This document shows, piece after piece, positions 38,303-46,325 of a stretch of DNA of 64,000 nucleotides (the first letter of the stretch is position 1; every line of letters starts with the position of its first letter). Location of the stretch: the NCBI RefSeq assembly GCF_001896205.1, contig NZ_MPNU01000001.1, positions 1,789,175-1,853,174 of the forward strand, in the 5' to 3' direction. The notes beneath the pieces are model-generated. The model did no database searches. It was not told where the DNA came from and was given only the letters and a program-made list of their open reading frames with translations. This DNA is from Edwardsiella piscicida. Its GTDB lineage: Bacteria; Pseudomonadota; Gammaproteobacteria; Enterobacterales; Enterobacteriaceae. A program made the position numbers and the translations under genes.

Positions 38303-38659
38303 ATGACCATACACCATCCCTCCCTTTCCCCGGCAGGGGCTCAGCTGGACATTCTGCGCCAGCAGCTGCTGGCCCGTAAACGGGTAGGCAAGCCCGGCCT
38401 GCCGCTGCACCTGCTGCGCGATGATCAGATCAAGACCCGCTGGACGGAGTCTGAGCTGGCGACCATTCGGGCGGCGTCCTCCGCCATGTCTTCCAATCCG
38501 GCCGTTGAAACCAACATTGCGGCGATCCGTGGTTTTCTGGCGATGTTCGCCGAGGCACCGGAGATGCTGATCCATGTGCATCTGGCGCTGCGGGCCGCGG
38601 ATATTCCGGCGCCGGACTGGCTGCCGCCGCTGCCGGTAGTGGATAGAGCGCCATCATGA
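38303..38659 (+). CDS. Unknown early prophage protein (118 residues)
   Basis: First gene after cro in the rightward operon, where lambda has cII, but it lacks a recognisable CII helix-turn-helix. TESELATIRAASSAMSSNPA and VETNIAAIRGFLAMFAEAPE suggest helices. Its last four bases overlap the next gene (ATGA), so the two are translationally coupled. Function unknown. Confidence 0.6.
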   Translation: MTIHHPSLSPAGAQLDILRQQLLARKRVGKPGLPLHLLRDDQIKTRWTESELATIRAASSAMSSNPAVETNIAAIRGFLAMFAEAPEMLIHVHLALRAADIPAPDWLPPLPVVDRAPS

Positions 38660-38886
38660 AACGGCAGCAGAAACTGAACACCGCACAATCCGTGGCGCTG
38701 ATCGCCGGGATTGTCGGTGAGAAGTTGGATTTGGCCGGGGAGGAGACCCGGCGTTTGGCCATCACAGGGGCTTTGCCGGGCGTGGCGCGGGCGTTTTTTT
38801 CGCGCGAATCGGGCGGTGTGGCCTCCGGCACAGGAGAGCAGGTATGGCATACAGCACAGCAGGACGACAGCCCCTTTTCCCGTTAA
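38656..38886 (+). CDS. Unknown early prophage protein (76 residues)
   Basis: MKRQQKLNTAQSVALIAGIV and EETRRLAITGALPGVARAFF suggest two helices. ATGA overlap with the upstream gene supports expression. I do not recognise a family. Confidence 0.5.
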   Translation: MKRQQKLNTAQSVALIAGIVGEKLDLAGEETRRLAITGALPGVARAFFSRESGGVASGTGEQVWHTAQQDDSPFSR

Positions 38887-38917
38887 CGCTGCCGCCGTCG
38901 GCGCCGGGAGGTGCCCG

Positions 38918-39178
38918 ATGAGCTGGCCGCAGTTCATTCACGACAACATTCGGCGCCAGCTGGTGGGCGAGGGCTTCGACGAGGCGCTGGCGCGCAAGGG
39001 GGCGGAGGCGGGCGTCGTGCACTATGTTGAGCATTCCACCCAGGCATCCCGCCCCGGCAAGCTCTTTGATGACTGCCTGCGGGTGGCGCGACGCTGGGTG
39101 GTGGCGTACGGCACCGTTCAGGAGCGCAGTCAGCAGCGCCAGCAGCGCCTCGCCCGTTCGGCGAGCGCCCGGCGCTAA
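38918..39178 (+). CDS. Unknown early prophage protein (86 residues)
   Basis: Preceded by GGGAGGTG. MSWPQFIHDNIRRQLVGEGF and DDCLRVARRWVVAYG are helical, with an Arg/Gln-rich tail. Position between cro and the replication genes suggests an early accessory function. Not recognised. Confidence 0.6.
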   Translation: MSWPQFIHDNIRRQLVGEGFDEALARKGAEAGVVHYVEHSTQASRPGKLFDDCLRVARRWVVAYGTVQERSQQRQQRLARSASARR

Positions 39179-39187
39179 GGGGGAGGG

Positions 39188-39376
39188 ATGAGCCTATCGC
39201 GCGCACGCTCTCACACGCTGCATCACACGCTGGCGGGAACCTCCCGCCGGCTTCAGGCAGTGTTTATCCTGCAGGCCAAGCGGGCCTATGCCGAGTGCCG
39301 CCATGTCGCGGCGTCGGTTGACTGCGCCCGTCGTTTGGCGATGCGAATTTCCACAGTGACGAAAAACGGTTGGTGA
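39188..39376 (+). CDS. Unknown small basic prophage protein (62 residues)
   Basis: GGGAGGG precedes the ATG. The product is basic (MSLSRARSHTLHHTLAGTSR, LQAVFILQAKRAYAECR). It ends 3 bases before the O-like gene. Function unknown. Confidence 0.5.
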   Translation: MSLSRARSHTLHHTLAGTSRRLQAVFILQAKRAYAECRHVAASVDCARRLAMRISTVTKNGW

Positions 39377-39379
39377 TCT

Positions 39380-40318
39380 ATGAGCATGATGCTGATGGCG
39401 ATGGCCATGAAAATTAAGACAGGGAATCCACTGCGCAAGCTGGTGCTGCTGAAGCTGGCCGATAACGCCAACGATCAGGGCGAGTGCTGGCCGTCGATCC
39501 CGTATCTGGCGGCGACCTGCGAGATGGCCGAGCGTTCGGTGCAGAACCATATCAAATGGCTGCATGAGCATGGTTTTTTGTGGGTGGAGCGGCGCAAGAG
39601 CAAAAATGGCGGCCACCAGTCGAATATTTACCATTTGACGCTGGAGCGGCGGCTGCGTTCTCCGCTGGAGGAGGATGAAAATGATGAGCCGTCGCCGGCC
39701 GAAAATCAGGGAAAAAAGGGCGCTGCGCAGGGGGCGGGATCGACCGGTGCAAATGGTGCGTCTTTGTCTGAGGTGCCAGTGCAACACATACGCCAGGGGT
39801 TGTCGTTTGACTCACTAGGGGTAGCGCAACCATTGCACCCAGAACCTATCATTAAGAACCTATCATTAGAACCTATACCCCCCTTACCCCCCAACAACAG
39901 CGAATTCGTTGAGCCCGACAAGGACAAAACCGATCGGGGAAAACCGGATTGGACAGCGCCCGATCGACACCATCGCGAGCTCGATAATCCTGAGGCCGAT
40001 CACCCAGAACGGGAGAATCTCACTCGACGACCTGCTGAGCGTATGGACTATGGCGCTTATCTGGCAGCTTACAACGAGCTGGTGGGCGACAGGCTACCCC
40101 ATGCGGTGACCGTCAACGAGGAGCGTAAGCGTAAACTGCGTGCGTTGGTGAAATCGTTGGCGACGCCGAACCTGGAGGGCTTCCGGGCCTATATCTCGGC
40201 GTTTCTCGACCATGCCAAGCCGTTTTACTTTGGCTGCGGTGATGCGGGCTGGATCGCCGATTTTGACTACCTGCTACGCCAGAAAACCTTGACCCGGGTA
40301 CGGGAGGGCACGCTGTGA
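39380..40318 (+). CDS. Replication initiator (O-like, winged helix)
   Basis: A 312-residue protein. Residues 15-95 form a winged helix ([60 protein letters not shown]), typical of phage O/DnaD-like initiators. A long polar linker (residues 100-215) follows, then a C-terminal domain ([20 protein letters not shown]) that may contact the helicase. It directs helicase loading at a phage origin, perhaps within its own linker-coding DNA; I see imperfect AACCTATCATTA direct repeats at 39842-39873. Its stop overlaps the helicase start. Confidence 0.75.
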   Translation: MSMMLMAMAMKIKTGNPLRKLVLLKLADNANDQGECWPSIPYLAATCEMAERSVQNHIKWLHEHGFLWVERRKSKNGGHQSNIYHLTLERRLRSPLEEDENDEPSPAENQGKKGAAQGAGSTGANGASLSEVPVQHIRQGLSFDSLGVAQPLHPEPIIKNLSLEPIPPLPPNNSEFVEPDKDKTDRGKPDWTAPDRHHRELDNPEADHPERENLTRRPAERMDYGAYLAAYNELVGDRLPHAVTVNEERKRKLRALVKSLATPNLEGFRAYISAFLDHAKPFYFGCGDAGWIADFDYLLRQKTLTRVREGTL

Positions 40319-41697
40319 ACGCCAATCTCCAGTACCTGGAATCCAGCGTGATCGGTGGCCTGCTGCTGGGCGGTCTGACACCGGCTGCGCAGGAGGTGCT
40401 GGCGTCGCTGGAGTCTGAGGCGTTTTCGATCCCGCTGTACCGGACGGTTTACCGGGTGATCCAGCGCCAGGCCAGAGCCCGCAACCTGATCGACTCGCTG
40501 ATGGTGGCCGAGGAGTGTGGGGACGAACACTTTGCCGATGTGATGAGCACGGCCAAGCACTGCCCCAGCGCCGCCAATCTGGCGGGCTATGCGGAAATGG
40601 TCAGCCAGGAGTACCAGCGCAGGCAGTTCGCCGTCACCCTGGATGGCATGCGTCGGGAAATCATCAGCGCCAGTATCGAGCAGGCCGGGCAGGCGATGGA
40701 TACCCTGATGAGCCGCCTGTCGCTGATCCGCCGTCCCCGGCTAGAGCCTATCCCGGTGGTGCTGGGCGAGGTGATGGGGGATTTTACCGAGACGCTGGAG
40801 CGGCGCCTGAACAATGGGCTGGAGTCGGACACGCTTCGGCTGGGGATTGCGCCGCTGGATGAGGTGACCGGCGGGGTGAATCCGCAGGATCTGGTGATCG
40901 TTGCCGGGCGCCCGGGGATGGGAAAAACGTCGCTGGCCATGCGTATTGCCACGTCGGTGGCCGCCCGCACGTTACCCGGCACCTCACAGCGGCGCGGGGT
41001 GCTGATCTTCAGCCTGGAGATGGGCGCGCAGCAGCTGGCCGAGCGGGGCATTGCCGCGGCCGGCGGGCTGGCGGTGTCGGTGCTGCGTAATCCGGCCACG
41101 CTGGACGACGAGGGGTGGGGGCGGGTATCGCAGGGCGTCGCGGCGCTGGATGGGCTGGATATCTGGATCGTCGATACCGCGCGTTTGAGCGTGGAGAAAA
41201 TCCGCGCCATGGCCGAACGGCAAAAGCAGGCACACCCGACGCTGTCGCTGATCCTGGTGGACTATCTGGGGCTGATCGATAAACCGCGCGCCGAGCGCCA
41301 CGATCTGGCCATCGCGCATATTTCCGGCAGCCTGAAGAGCATGGCGAAAGAGCTGGGGACGCCGGTGATTGCGCTGAGCCAGCTGTCCCGCGAGGTGGAA
41401 AAACGCCCCAACAAGCGGCCGGTCAGCGCCGATCTGCGTGACTCCGGCAGCATTGAGCAGGATGCCGACCTGATCGTCATGCTGTACCGCGACGTGATTT
41501 ATCACCCCGATACCCCGGCCCGGCACCATGCGGAGCTGATCGTCACCAAAAGCCGCTTTGGTCAGGCCGGGGCGGTGATTTACCAGCGTTTTATCAATGG
41601 TCATTTTGTGGAGTGCGACCAGGACGAGGCGCGGCGGCTGTGTACCCCGATGGATCAACCGCCGCTGGCATCGCGTTACCGCGGCGCCAGAGTGTGA
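40315..41697 (+). CDS. DnaB-like replicative helicase
   Basis: A 460-residue helicase with GTG start overlapping the O-like gene. N-terminal helical domain ([20 protein letters not shown]), linker, then the RecA-like domain: Walker [16 protein letters not shown], Walker [13 protein letters not shown], DnaB motif [20 protein letters not shown] and [20 protein letters not shown]. It unwinds DNA at the phage fork. P22 gene 12 is the same type, in contrast to the lambda P loader. Confidence 0.92.
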   Translation: MNANLQYLESSVIGGLLLGGLTPAAQEVLASLESEAFSIPLYRTVYRVIQRQARARNLIDSLMVAEECGDEHFADVMSTAKHCPSAANLAGYAEMVSQEYQRRQFAVTLDGMRREIISASIEQAGQAMDTLMSRLSLIRRPRLEPIPVVLGEVMGDFTETLERRLNNGLESDTLRLGIAPLDEVTGGVNPQDLVIVAGRPGMGKTSLAMRIATSVAARTLPGTSQRRGVLIFSLEMGAQQLAERGIAAAGGLAVSVLRNPATLDDEGWGRVSQGVAALDGLDIWIVDTARLSVEKIRAMAERQKQAHPTLSLILVDYLGLIDKPRAERHDLAIAHISGSLKSMAKELGTPVIALSQLSREVEKRPNKRPVSADLRDSGSIEQDADLIVMLYRDVIYHPDTPARHHAELIVTKSRFGQAGAVIYQRFINGHFVECDQDEARRLCTPMDQPPLASRYRGARV

Positions 41698-41726
41698 GCG
41701 TAGCGGTGAGGCAGGGAGGAGAGACG

Positions 41727-42074
41727 ATGAACCTGAAACCGGATGTCAGTTTTCAAGAGCGTGCCAGCATCAACAACGGGCTGCGGGCGCTGAGCCGTGA
41801 GCGGGGCTGCGTTGGCGGCAGTACCCAGATGAGCCGCGTGATCATCGTCGCCGCCGGCGCCGATTGGCACACGCTGCGCGGCCTGGAGCGTCGCCTGCTG
41901 CAGCTGTTCCCGCGGGAGGGGGATACTCAGGCGGCGATCAGCGCCCGGCTGCGGCAGGTCAGCGTGCTGCGCCACGGGCTGGTCAAGCAGGTGCGCAAGG
42001 TGCGCAATCCCGACAGCGGGAAAACGGTCTGGTTTTACCGCCTGGTGCCCGCCCGCCGAGACGGGGGTGTGTGA
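41727..42074 (+). CDS. Unknown prophage protein (115 residues)
   Basis: Preceded by GGGAGGAG. MNLKPDVSFQERASINNGLR, VIIVAAGADWHTLRGLERRL and NPDSGKTVWFYRLVPARRD look like a small winged-helix-type protein. It is coupled to the following 37-residue reading frame by ATGA overlap. Function unknown. Confidence 0.6.
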   Translation: MNLKPDVSFQERASINNGLRALSRERGCVGGSTQMSRVIIVAAGADWHTLRGLERRLLQLFPREGDTQAAISARLRQVSVLRHGLVKQVRKVRNPDSGKTVWFYRLVPARRDGGV

Positions 42075-42187
42075 TGGTGAAATTTTCGCCTGTGCGCCAC
42101 GCTGCGGCGTTTTTAGGATATCAGCCATACCGACCCACGGCGTTGCTGTTCAATCGGCTTCTGAGCTGTGCTGAGGCGATTTTATGA
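42074..42187 (+). CDS. Very small coupled protein (37 residues)
   Basis: MVKFSPVRHAAAFLGYQPYR and a short hydrophobic tail. Its ATG overlaps the stop of the gene before and its stop overlaps the ATG of the gene after, both as ATGA. This unbroken coupling supports translation; function unknown. Confidence 0.45.
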   Translation: MVKFSPVRHAAAFLGYQPYRPTALLFNRLLSCAEAIL

Positions 42188-42828
42188 GCAGCGTGCAGGG
42201 CAAGTCGCCGCGCCGCCATAAAGCCGAGGCGCTGGGCGTGCTGCTGCCGGGCGGCGGGATCCGCTATGCCACCGATCACGATCGTGACGTGATGCGGGCG
42301 GTGCCGGTCGGTACGCCGATTGCGCTGCAGCCGGTGGGCGACCGGCGCAACCTGAAGCACCACCGCAAATTTTTTAAGCTGCTGGCGCTGGGGATGCAGT
42401 ACTGGGTTCCGGCGTGGGAGTTTGTCAGCCGTTCGGAAAGCTGGGTCGCCCATGCGGTGGCGCGGCGGATTGCCGAGGCGGCCGCCGATCCAGCGCTGTA
42501 TGACAGCGTGACGCGGGAGATAGCCCAGGGGGTGCTGGCCCGGCTGGCGGAGAAGCGGCGCGGGCTGTTCGATGCCGAGGTGCTCAAAACCGAGGAGGCC
42601 TACCTGAACCATGTGATGACGCAGGCCGGCTTCTGTGATGTGAAGCCGGCGCCGGACGGCGGCACCTACCGCCAGCGCTGGAGCATTGCCTTTGCCAATA
42701 TGGATCAGGCGACCTTTGACAGTATCTATCGTGGGGTGGCCGGGGTGATTTGGAATGAGACCCTGAGCCAGCATTTTGCCAGCGAGGCAGAAATGGCGCT
42801 GGCGGTGGATCAGCTGATGGCGTTTTAG
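42184..42828 (+). CDS. DUF1367-family phage protein
   Basis: A 214-residue protein containing LQPVGDRRNLKHHRKFFKLL and LGMQYWVPAWEF, the DUF1367 core, found in the nin region of many lambdoid phages, often next to recombination nucleases. Function not established. It is followed directly by the YbcO-like gene. Confidence 0.75.
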   Translation: MSSVQGKSPRRHKAEALGVLLPGGGIRYATDHDRDVMRAVPVGTPIALQPVGDRRNLKHHRKFFKLLALGMQYWVPAWEFVSRSESWVAHAVARRIAEAAADPALYDSVTREIAQGVLARLAEKRRGLFDAEVLKTEEAYLNHVMTQAGFCDVKPAPDGGTYRQRWSIAFANMDQATFDSIYRGVAGVIWNETLSQHFASEAEMALAVDQLMAF

Positions 42829-42830
42829 TG

Positions 42831-43133
42831 ATGAAAAAATCAGGCGCGTTTCGTAGCCGGGCGTGGCGGGAGTCGGCCCGGGGGCAGGGGTGTACCCTGC
42901 AAATTCCTGGGATTTGCAACGGTGATCCGCAGACGGTGGTGCTGTGCCATCTAGCCAGTCCGATGCATGGCATGGGGTACAAGTCGGATGACTTCTGGGC
43001 AGTGTATGGCTGTTCGGCCTGCCACGATGTATTGGATGGCCGGGCACCCTATGACTGGCGACCCGGCGAGCGAGAGGAGGTGATGCTGGCGGCGCTGTAT
43101 TGGACGCTGAGGGGGAGGGTGCTACCTTGCTAA
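42831..43133 (+). CDS. YbcO-like putative nuclease (DUF1364)
   Basis: About 100 residues: RESARGQGCTLQIPGICNGD, VLCHLASPMHGMGYKSDD and YGCSACHDVLDGR match YbcO, a small zinc-binding HNH-like nuclease in lambdoid nin regions, with the C-x-IPGxC and CSACHD motifs intact. It may resolve recombination intermediates together with RecET. A GTG at 42828 is an alternative start one codon upstream. Confidence 0.82.
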   Translation: MKKSGAFRSRAWRESARGQGCTLQIPGICNGDPQTVVLCHLASPMHGMGYKSDDFWAVYGCSACHDVLDGRAPYDWRPGEREEVMLAALYWTLRGRVLPC

Positions 43134-43176
43134 TATAGCAAGAAAGCTATATGCTGATTATAGCAAATAAGCTATA
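43134..43176. promoter_or_regulatory. Tandem operators of the RelE/HigA-type module
   Basis: Two 18-bp near-palindromes, TATAGC-N6-GCTATA, lie at 43134-43151 and 43159-43176, 25 bp apart and directly before the toxin start. They are the probable binding sites of the antitoxin. Confidence 0.7.
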
Positions 43177-43187
43177 GGACATGGATC

Positions 43188-43538
43188 GTGTGGATTGTTG
43201 AAACGACAGCCGCTTTTGATGAGTGGTTTACGGCACAGAGTGAGGCTTTGCAGGACGAAATGCTGGCCGCTTTAACCGTATTGAGCGAGTTCGGCCCTAA
43301 CCTCGGACGCCCTATCGTGGATACGTTAAAGGGTGCAAAGCTGGCAAACCTTAAGGAGTTGCGAGTTCAGTTCGCCGGTAATCCGATTCGTGCGTTTTTT
43401 GCATTCGATCCAGAACGAAAAGCAATTGTGTTATGCGCTGGTGACAAAACAGGCATCAACGAAAAACGGTTTTATAAGTCAATGATTAAGCTTGCTGAGG
43501 CTGAATTCAGTAGGCACCTGAAAAAACGAGGTTCTTAA
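43188..43538 (+). CDS. RelE/HigB-like toxin (phage gp49 type)
   Basis: A 116-residue protein with GTG start: WIVETTAAFDEWFTAQSEAL, LGRPIVDTLKGAKLANLKEL, RVQFAGNPIRAFFAFDPERK and GDKTGINEKRFYKSMIKLAE are the conserved parts of this RelE-superfamily family. It probably cleaves mRNA. The antitoxin gene follows after one base. Confidence 0.85.
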   Translation: MWIVETTAAFDEWFTAQSEALQDEMLAALTVLSEFGPNLGRPIVDTLKGAKLANLKELRVQFAGNPIRAFFAFDPERKAIVLCAGDKTGINEKRFYKSMIKLAEAEFSRHLKKRGS

Positions 43539-43539
43539 A

Positions 43540-43839
43540 ATGGCAACGCTAGATAAGCTGTTGGCACAGCGTAGTCCTGAAAGTCGCGCGAAAATTGAAG
43601 CGCGGGCTGATGAATTGCGTCGAGAAGTATTGCTCCATCAGCTGAGAGAAGAACTGAGTATGTCACAGAGCGAATTAGCCGCTGCTATGGGGGTAAAACA
43701 GCCGACAGTGGCAAGAATGGAGCAGCCAGATAATGATCCGCGTTTATCTACGCTTAAACGCTATGTGACCGCCTTGGGTGGCCAGATAAGTATTGATGTG
43801 ACGTTGCCGACGGGTAAGCGAGTTGGTTTTCACCTCTAA
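43540..43839 (+). CDS. XRE-family antitoxin
   Basis: A 99-residue protein with a helix-turn-helix, MSQSELAAAMGVKQPTVARM, near residue 50 and an N-terminal helical segment that should wrap the toxin. It pairs with the RelE-like gene before it and should repress the tandem operators. Confidence 0.85.
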   Translation: MATLDKLLAQRSPESRAKIEARADELRREVLLHQLREELSMSQSELAAAMGVKQPTVARMEQPDNDPRLSTLKRYVTALGGQISIDVTLPTGKRVGFHL

Positions 43840-43910
43840 ACCTTGCTGAGTTTTATTATTTTGACATCCCCCGCCTTGAAGGGCGGCGCTTGACGGCACA
43901 CAGTAAGCCC

Positions 43911-44420
43911 TTAGCCGTGCTGCGCGTTATTTTCACGCACGATAGCCAAAATCGCGCCGCTGATCTTTGCCAGTGATTTAAAGCTGGGGTTCGTTGATGG
44001 CGACAGCGTTTTGTATGCACTGCTGCGGCTGGCAATCCCGGCCCTTTTGATGACGTCCGCGTGGCCCAGCTGCTCCGCGTATCCCCTTAACGCGGCCTGC
44101 AAAATATCTGGGCGCCCCTCGGTCATGGATTCCCAGGTGGCCTGGCGGAGGATCGCTTCTACATTTTCTGGCGTGAGTGAGCGTGAGGATGCCGATACCA
44201 CCGCGCCTTTGCTCATGCGCCTAACCGTATCGGCAGAAAGCTCGGCATCTCCCCAGTTCAGCACGCCGCTGGCCGTCAGGGAGAAGCGGTTAACGTCGGC
44301 GATCGCAGAGAAGGGCGGTTTGCTGAACAGTGCGGCTAAATCAGCCCTGCCACGGAAGCCGTCGCTAAATTCGACCTCGATAACATGGTCGCCGACCACA
44401 TCCACATCAATAATTTTCAA
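43911..44420 (-). CDS. DUF2442 plus antidote-type helix-turn-helix antitoxin
   Basis: A 169-residue fusion. Residues 1-80 are DUF2442 (DVVGDHVIEVEFSDGFRGRA, FSLTASGVLNWGDAELSADT). Residues 115-165 (RAGIASRSSAYKTLSPSTNP, SFKSLAKISG) resemble the C-terminal part of HigA_2-type addiction antidotes. DUF2442 proteins are usually partnered with DUF4160 proteins. Here only the 3' end of a possible partner survives just upstream, next to the CRISPR array. Confidence 0.7.
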   Translation of the reverse strand: MKIIDVDVVGDHVIEVEFSDGFRGRADLAALFSKPPFSAIADVNRFSLTASGVLNWGDAELSADTVRRMSKGAVVSASSRSLTPENVEAILRQATWESMTEGRPDILQAALRGYAEQLGHADVIKRAGIASRSSAYKTLSPSTNPSFKSLAKISGAILAIVRENNAQHG

Positions 44421-44432
44421 GATAGCTGCCTC

Positions 44433-44530
44433 TTACAGTTTCCAAGGATGCATCCCATTAACCGCCATCTGCCACATAGCCAGCAGCCTGGTTTTATTGG
44501 CCTTGATATGTGACTCGGCCAGTTTCCTAT
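44433..44530 (-). pseudogene. 3' fragment of a probable DUF4160-like partner gene
   Basis: Open frame directly upstream of the DUF2442 gene, ending KLAESHIKANKTRLLAMWQM followed by AVNGMHPWKL and stop. The ending resembles the C-terminal helix of DUF4160 proteins. The rest of the gene is absent: its coding sequence runs into the last CRISPR repeat at 44558. Confidence 0.35.
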
Positions 44531-45048
44531 TAAACACCCCCACAGGCGTGGGGAAGACCAAGCGCGTAACCGTCGAGATTTTTGGCGATGTAGAAACACC
44601 CCCACAGACGTGGGGAAGACGTACTGTAGAAGATATACCCCAGGTGGGCGCCGGAAACACCCCCACACACGTGGGGAAGACCTGGACATGGTGATAGCAT
44701 CACTACTGATTAGGGAAACACCCCCACAGGCGTGGGGAAAACGATGCCAGGTTGGTGAACATCTTCTTCACGTCGGAAACACCCCCACAGGCGTGGGGAA
44801 AACTTACCCACAACAAAATATTACCAGCCTCTAGTAGAAACACCCCCACAGGCGTGGGGAAAACCAAAGTCAGGACGCCAACCTAATTTCCATGCTGGAA
44901 ACACCCCCACAGGCGTGGGGAAAACATCATTTCTATTTCTGAGGCTCTTATAAAGTCAGAAACACCCCCACAGGCGTGGGGAAAACCGCCTGAGCTATGA
45001 GCAAATCGTAGCGGCGCAAAGAAACACCCCCACAGGCGTGGGGAAGAC
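44531..45048 (-). CRISPR. CRISPR array, nine 28-base repeats, eight spacers, no cas genes
   Basis: Repeats start at 44531, 44593, 44654, 44715, 44776, 44837, 44898, 44959 and 45021. The period is 61-62. The palindromic core is CCCCAC-N6-GTGGGG, like type I-E or IV-A repeats. On the minus strand each begins GTTTTCCCC or GTCTTCCCC and ends GTGTTTC. The three leftmost repeats are degenerate, so the leader should be on the right (after 45048), where AT-rich DNA lies. All eight spacers differ. No cas gene is in the window; targeting would depend on Cas proteins encoded elsewhere. Confidence 0.95.
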
Positions 45049-45199
45049 CCCATTATATTGTTAAAGAACATACTAAACCAGCTACAGATTGTGGTTGGTT
45101 TACTGGTCGAATAGCCAGATGGGGCTCTGTATGGTCAGGCTAGAATGATTCATTGAATTCCTATGATTTGTAAGTAAAGTATCATAAATCGAAATTAGT

Positions 45200-45290
45200 T
45201 TTACCCGCGGCGTCGGGGGTATAGTCCGCTCAGGTGCTCAACACACCGTCTACTAGCGGAGCTCCGCACCCGACAGATATGCGGTTTTTT
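45200..45290 (+). ncRNA. C4-like antisense RNA upstream of the antirepressor gene
   Basis: Same plan as the element at 23450-23540: GTCGGG/CCCGAC stem, nested hairpin and a CCGCA...TGCGG terminator with six Ts (ends about 45290). The antisense strand at 45239-45260 contains CTACTAG, complementary to CTAGTAG in the downstream target at 45358-45378. Copy 1 has a different but equally complementary pair, so the specificity sequences have changed together. Confidence 0.65.
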
Positions 45291-45435
45291 ACGTCCATAG
45301 ATTATGGTCGGGTAGCGTGTAGTACATATAACACCCAACTTATTGGGAAAAACTACAGGCCGTCTAGTAGCGGTGTTGAAGTACCCGACCACCCTTATCA
45401 ACAGGGGTAATCAACAATCTACTAGGACGCAAAAA

Positions 45436-46197
45436 ATGACCAGTCAACTCATCCCCGTTTTCAACGGTACTATCTCCAATGAATCCGTTCTACTTTGTAA
45501 CGCTCGCGCTCTACATGATTTTCTTGGCATTGGGAAACGCTTCGCCTCTTGGATTGTTGAGCGCATTGAAGAATACAGATTCATTGAAAATCAAGACTAT
45601 GTGATTGCTTCCCAAATTCGGGAAGCAAAAACACGTGGAGGTCATAACCGCAAAGACTACCATCTCACTCTCGACACCGCTAAAGAGCTGGCGATGGTTG
45701 AACGCAACGAACGTGGCCGTCAGATCCGCCGTTACTTCATCGAATGCGAGAGGCAACTGCTCACCCGCCAGCAGGGCGCGTACTCAGCCCCTAAGCCACA
45801 GCCGCTCTCCGACGGGGAGATAAAAAACCTGAAATGGCTGATCGACTCCATCGTCAATCCGTTCCGGTTCCGCGCCGCCTGGAATCAGGGCGTCTGGTAC
45901 GCGCTGCGTCAGGCCACCGGCGTGCCATCCCCATATCCCTTTACCGCCGACGATCTACCTGCGCTGGCCCGCGAGCTGCAGCGCATCATGGAGATCAGCC
46001 ATGAAACCCGTAGCCTGCTGCAACAGCTAGAAAAGCAGGTGCTTCAGCAGGTGGTGCGGAACCGCGGCGAACTCCGCCCTGTGTTGAACCATATTCAGCA
46101 TGAGTTCAGGCAGCTGAGTCTGTTGGGGGAGACCCGCTCCCAGTTGAACAACGTCGAGCGGCAAAGTCTGGCCCGGCTAGAGCGGCGGGCAGGGTAG
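45436..46197 (+). CDS. AntA-type antirepressor with shared C-terminal domain
   Basis: About 253 residues from MTSQLIPVFNGTISNESVLL. Residues 15-110 are an AntA domain (ARALHDFLGIGKRFASWIVE, LTLDTAKELAMVERNERGRQ), which in P1 counteracts the phage repressor. The rest is nearly identical to the C-terminal 150 residues of the Rha-like protein at 22525. AGGA precedes the ATG. Expression is probably held down by the C4-like RNA of its leader. Confidence 0.85.
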   Translation: MTSQLIPVFNGTISNESVLLCNARALHDFLGIGKRFASWIVERIEEYRFIENQDYVIASQIREAKTRGGHNRKDYHLTLDTAKELAMVERNERGRQIRRYFIECERQLLTRQQGAYSAPKPQPLSDGEIKNLKWLIDSIVNPFRFRAAWNQGVWYALRQATGVPSPYPFTADDLPALARELQRIMEISHETRSLLQQLEKQVLQQVVRNRGELRPVLNHIQHEFRQLSLLGETRSQLNNVERQSLARLERRAG

Positions 46198-46325
46198 CCT
46201 GGGGCGCCCGGTGGGGAGGACTGCCGGGCGTGGTATGGCGGAAAGGGCTGAATGAGAGTGCTTGACAGGGTGGCCCTCTGACCGTAACTTTAGTTTGAAC
46301 ATCAAAATTTAAAAATTGAGGTATC

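Larger units (their letters stand above)
45160..46240 (+). repeat. Inverted repeat copy 2 (C4 leader and antirepressor C-terminal region)
   Basis: Counterpart of 22487-23585 in opposite orientation: the leader (45160-45440) and the 3' part of the antirepressor gene with trailing sequence (about 45740-46240) are closely similar; the 5' coding part differs. Confidence 0.8.

Noticed and set aside
44610..45071. Several open frames on both strands across 44.4-45.1 kb with repeating HTRGED-like or SSPRLWGCF-like peptides
   Set aside because: They are translations of the CRISPR repeats and spacers, not proteins.
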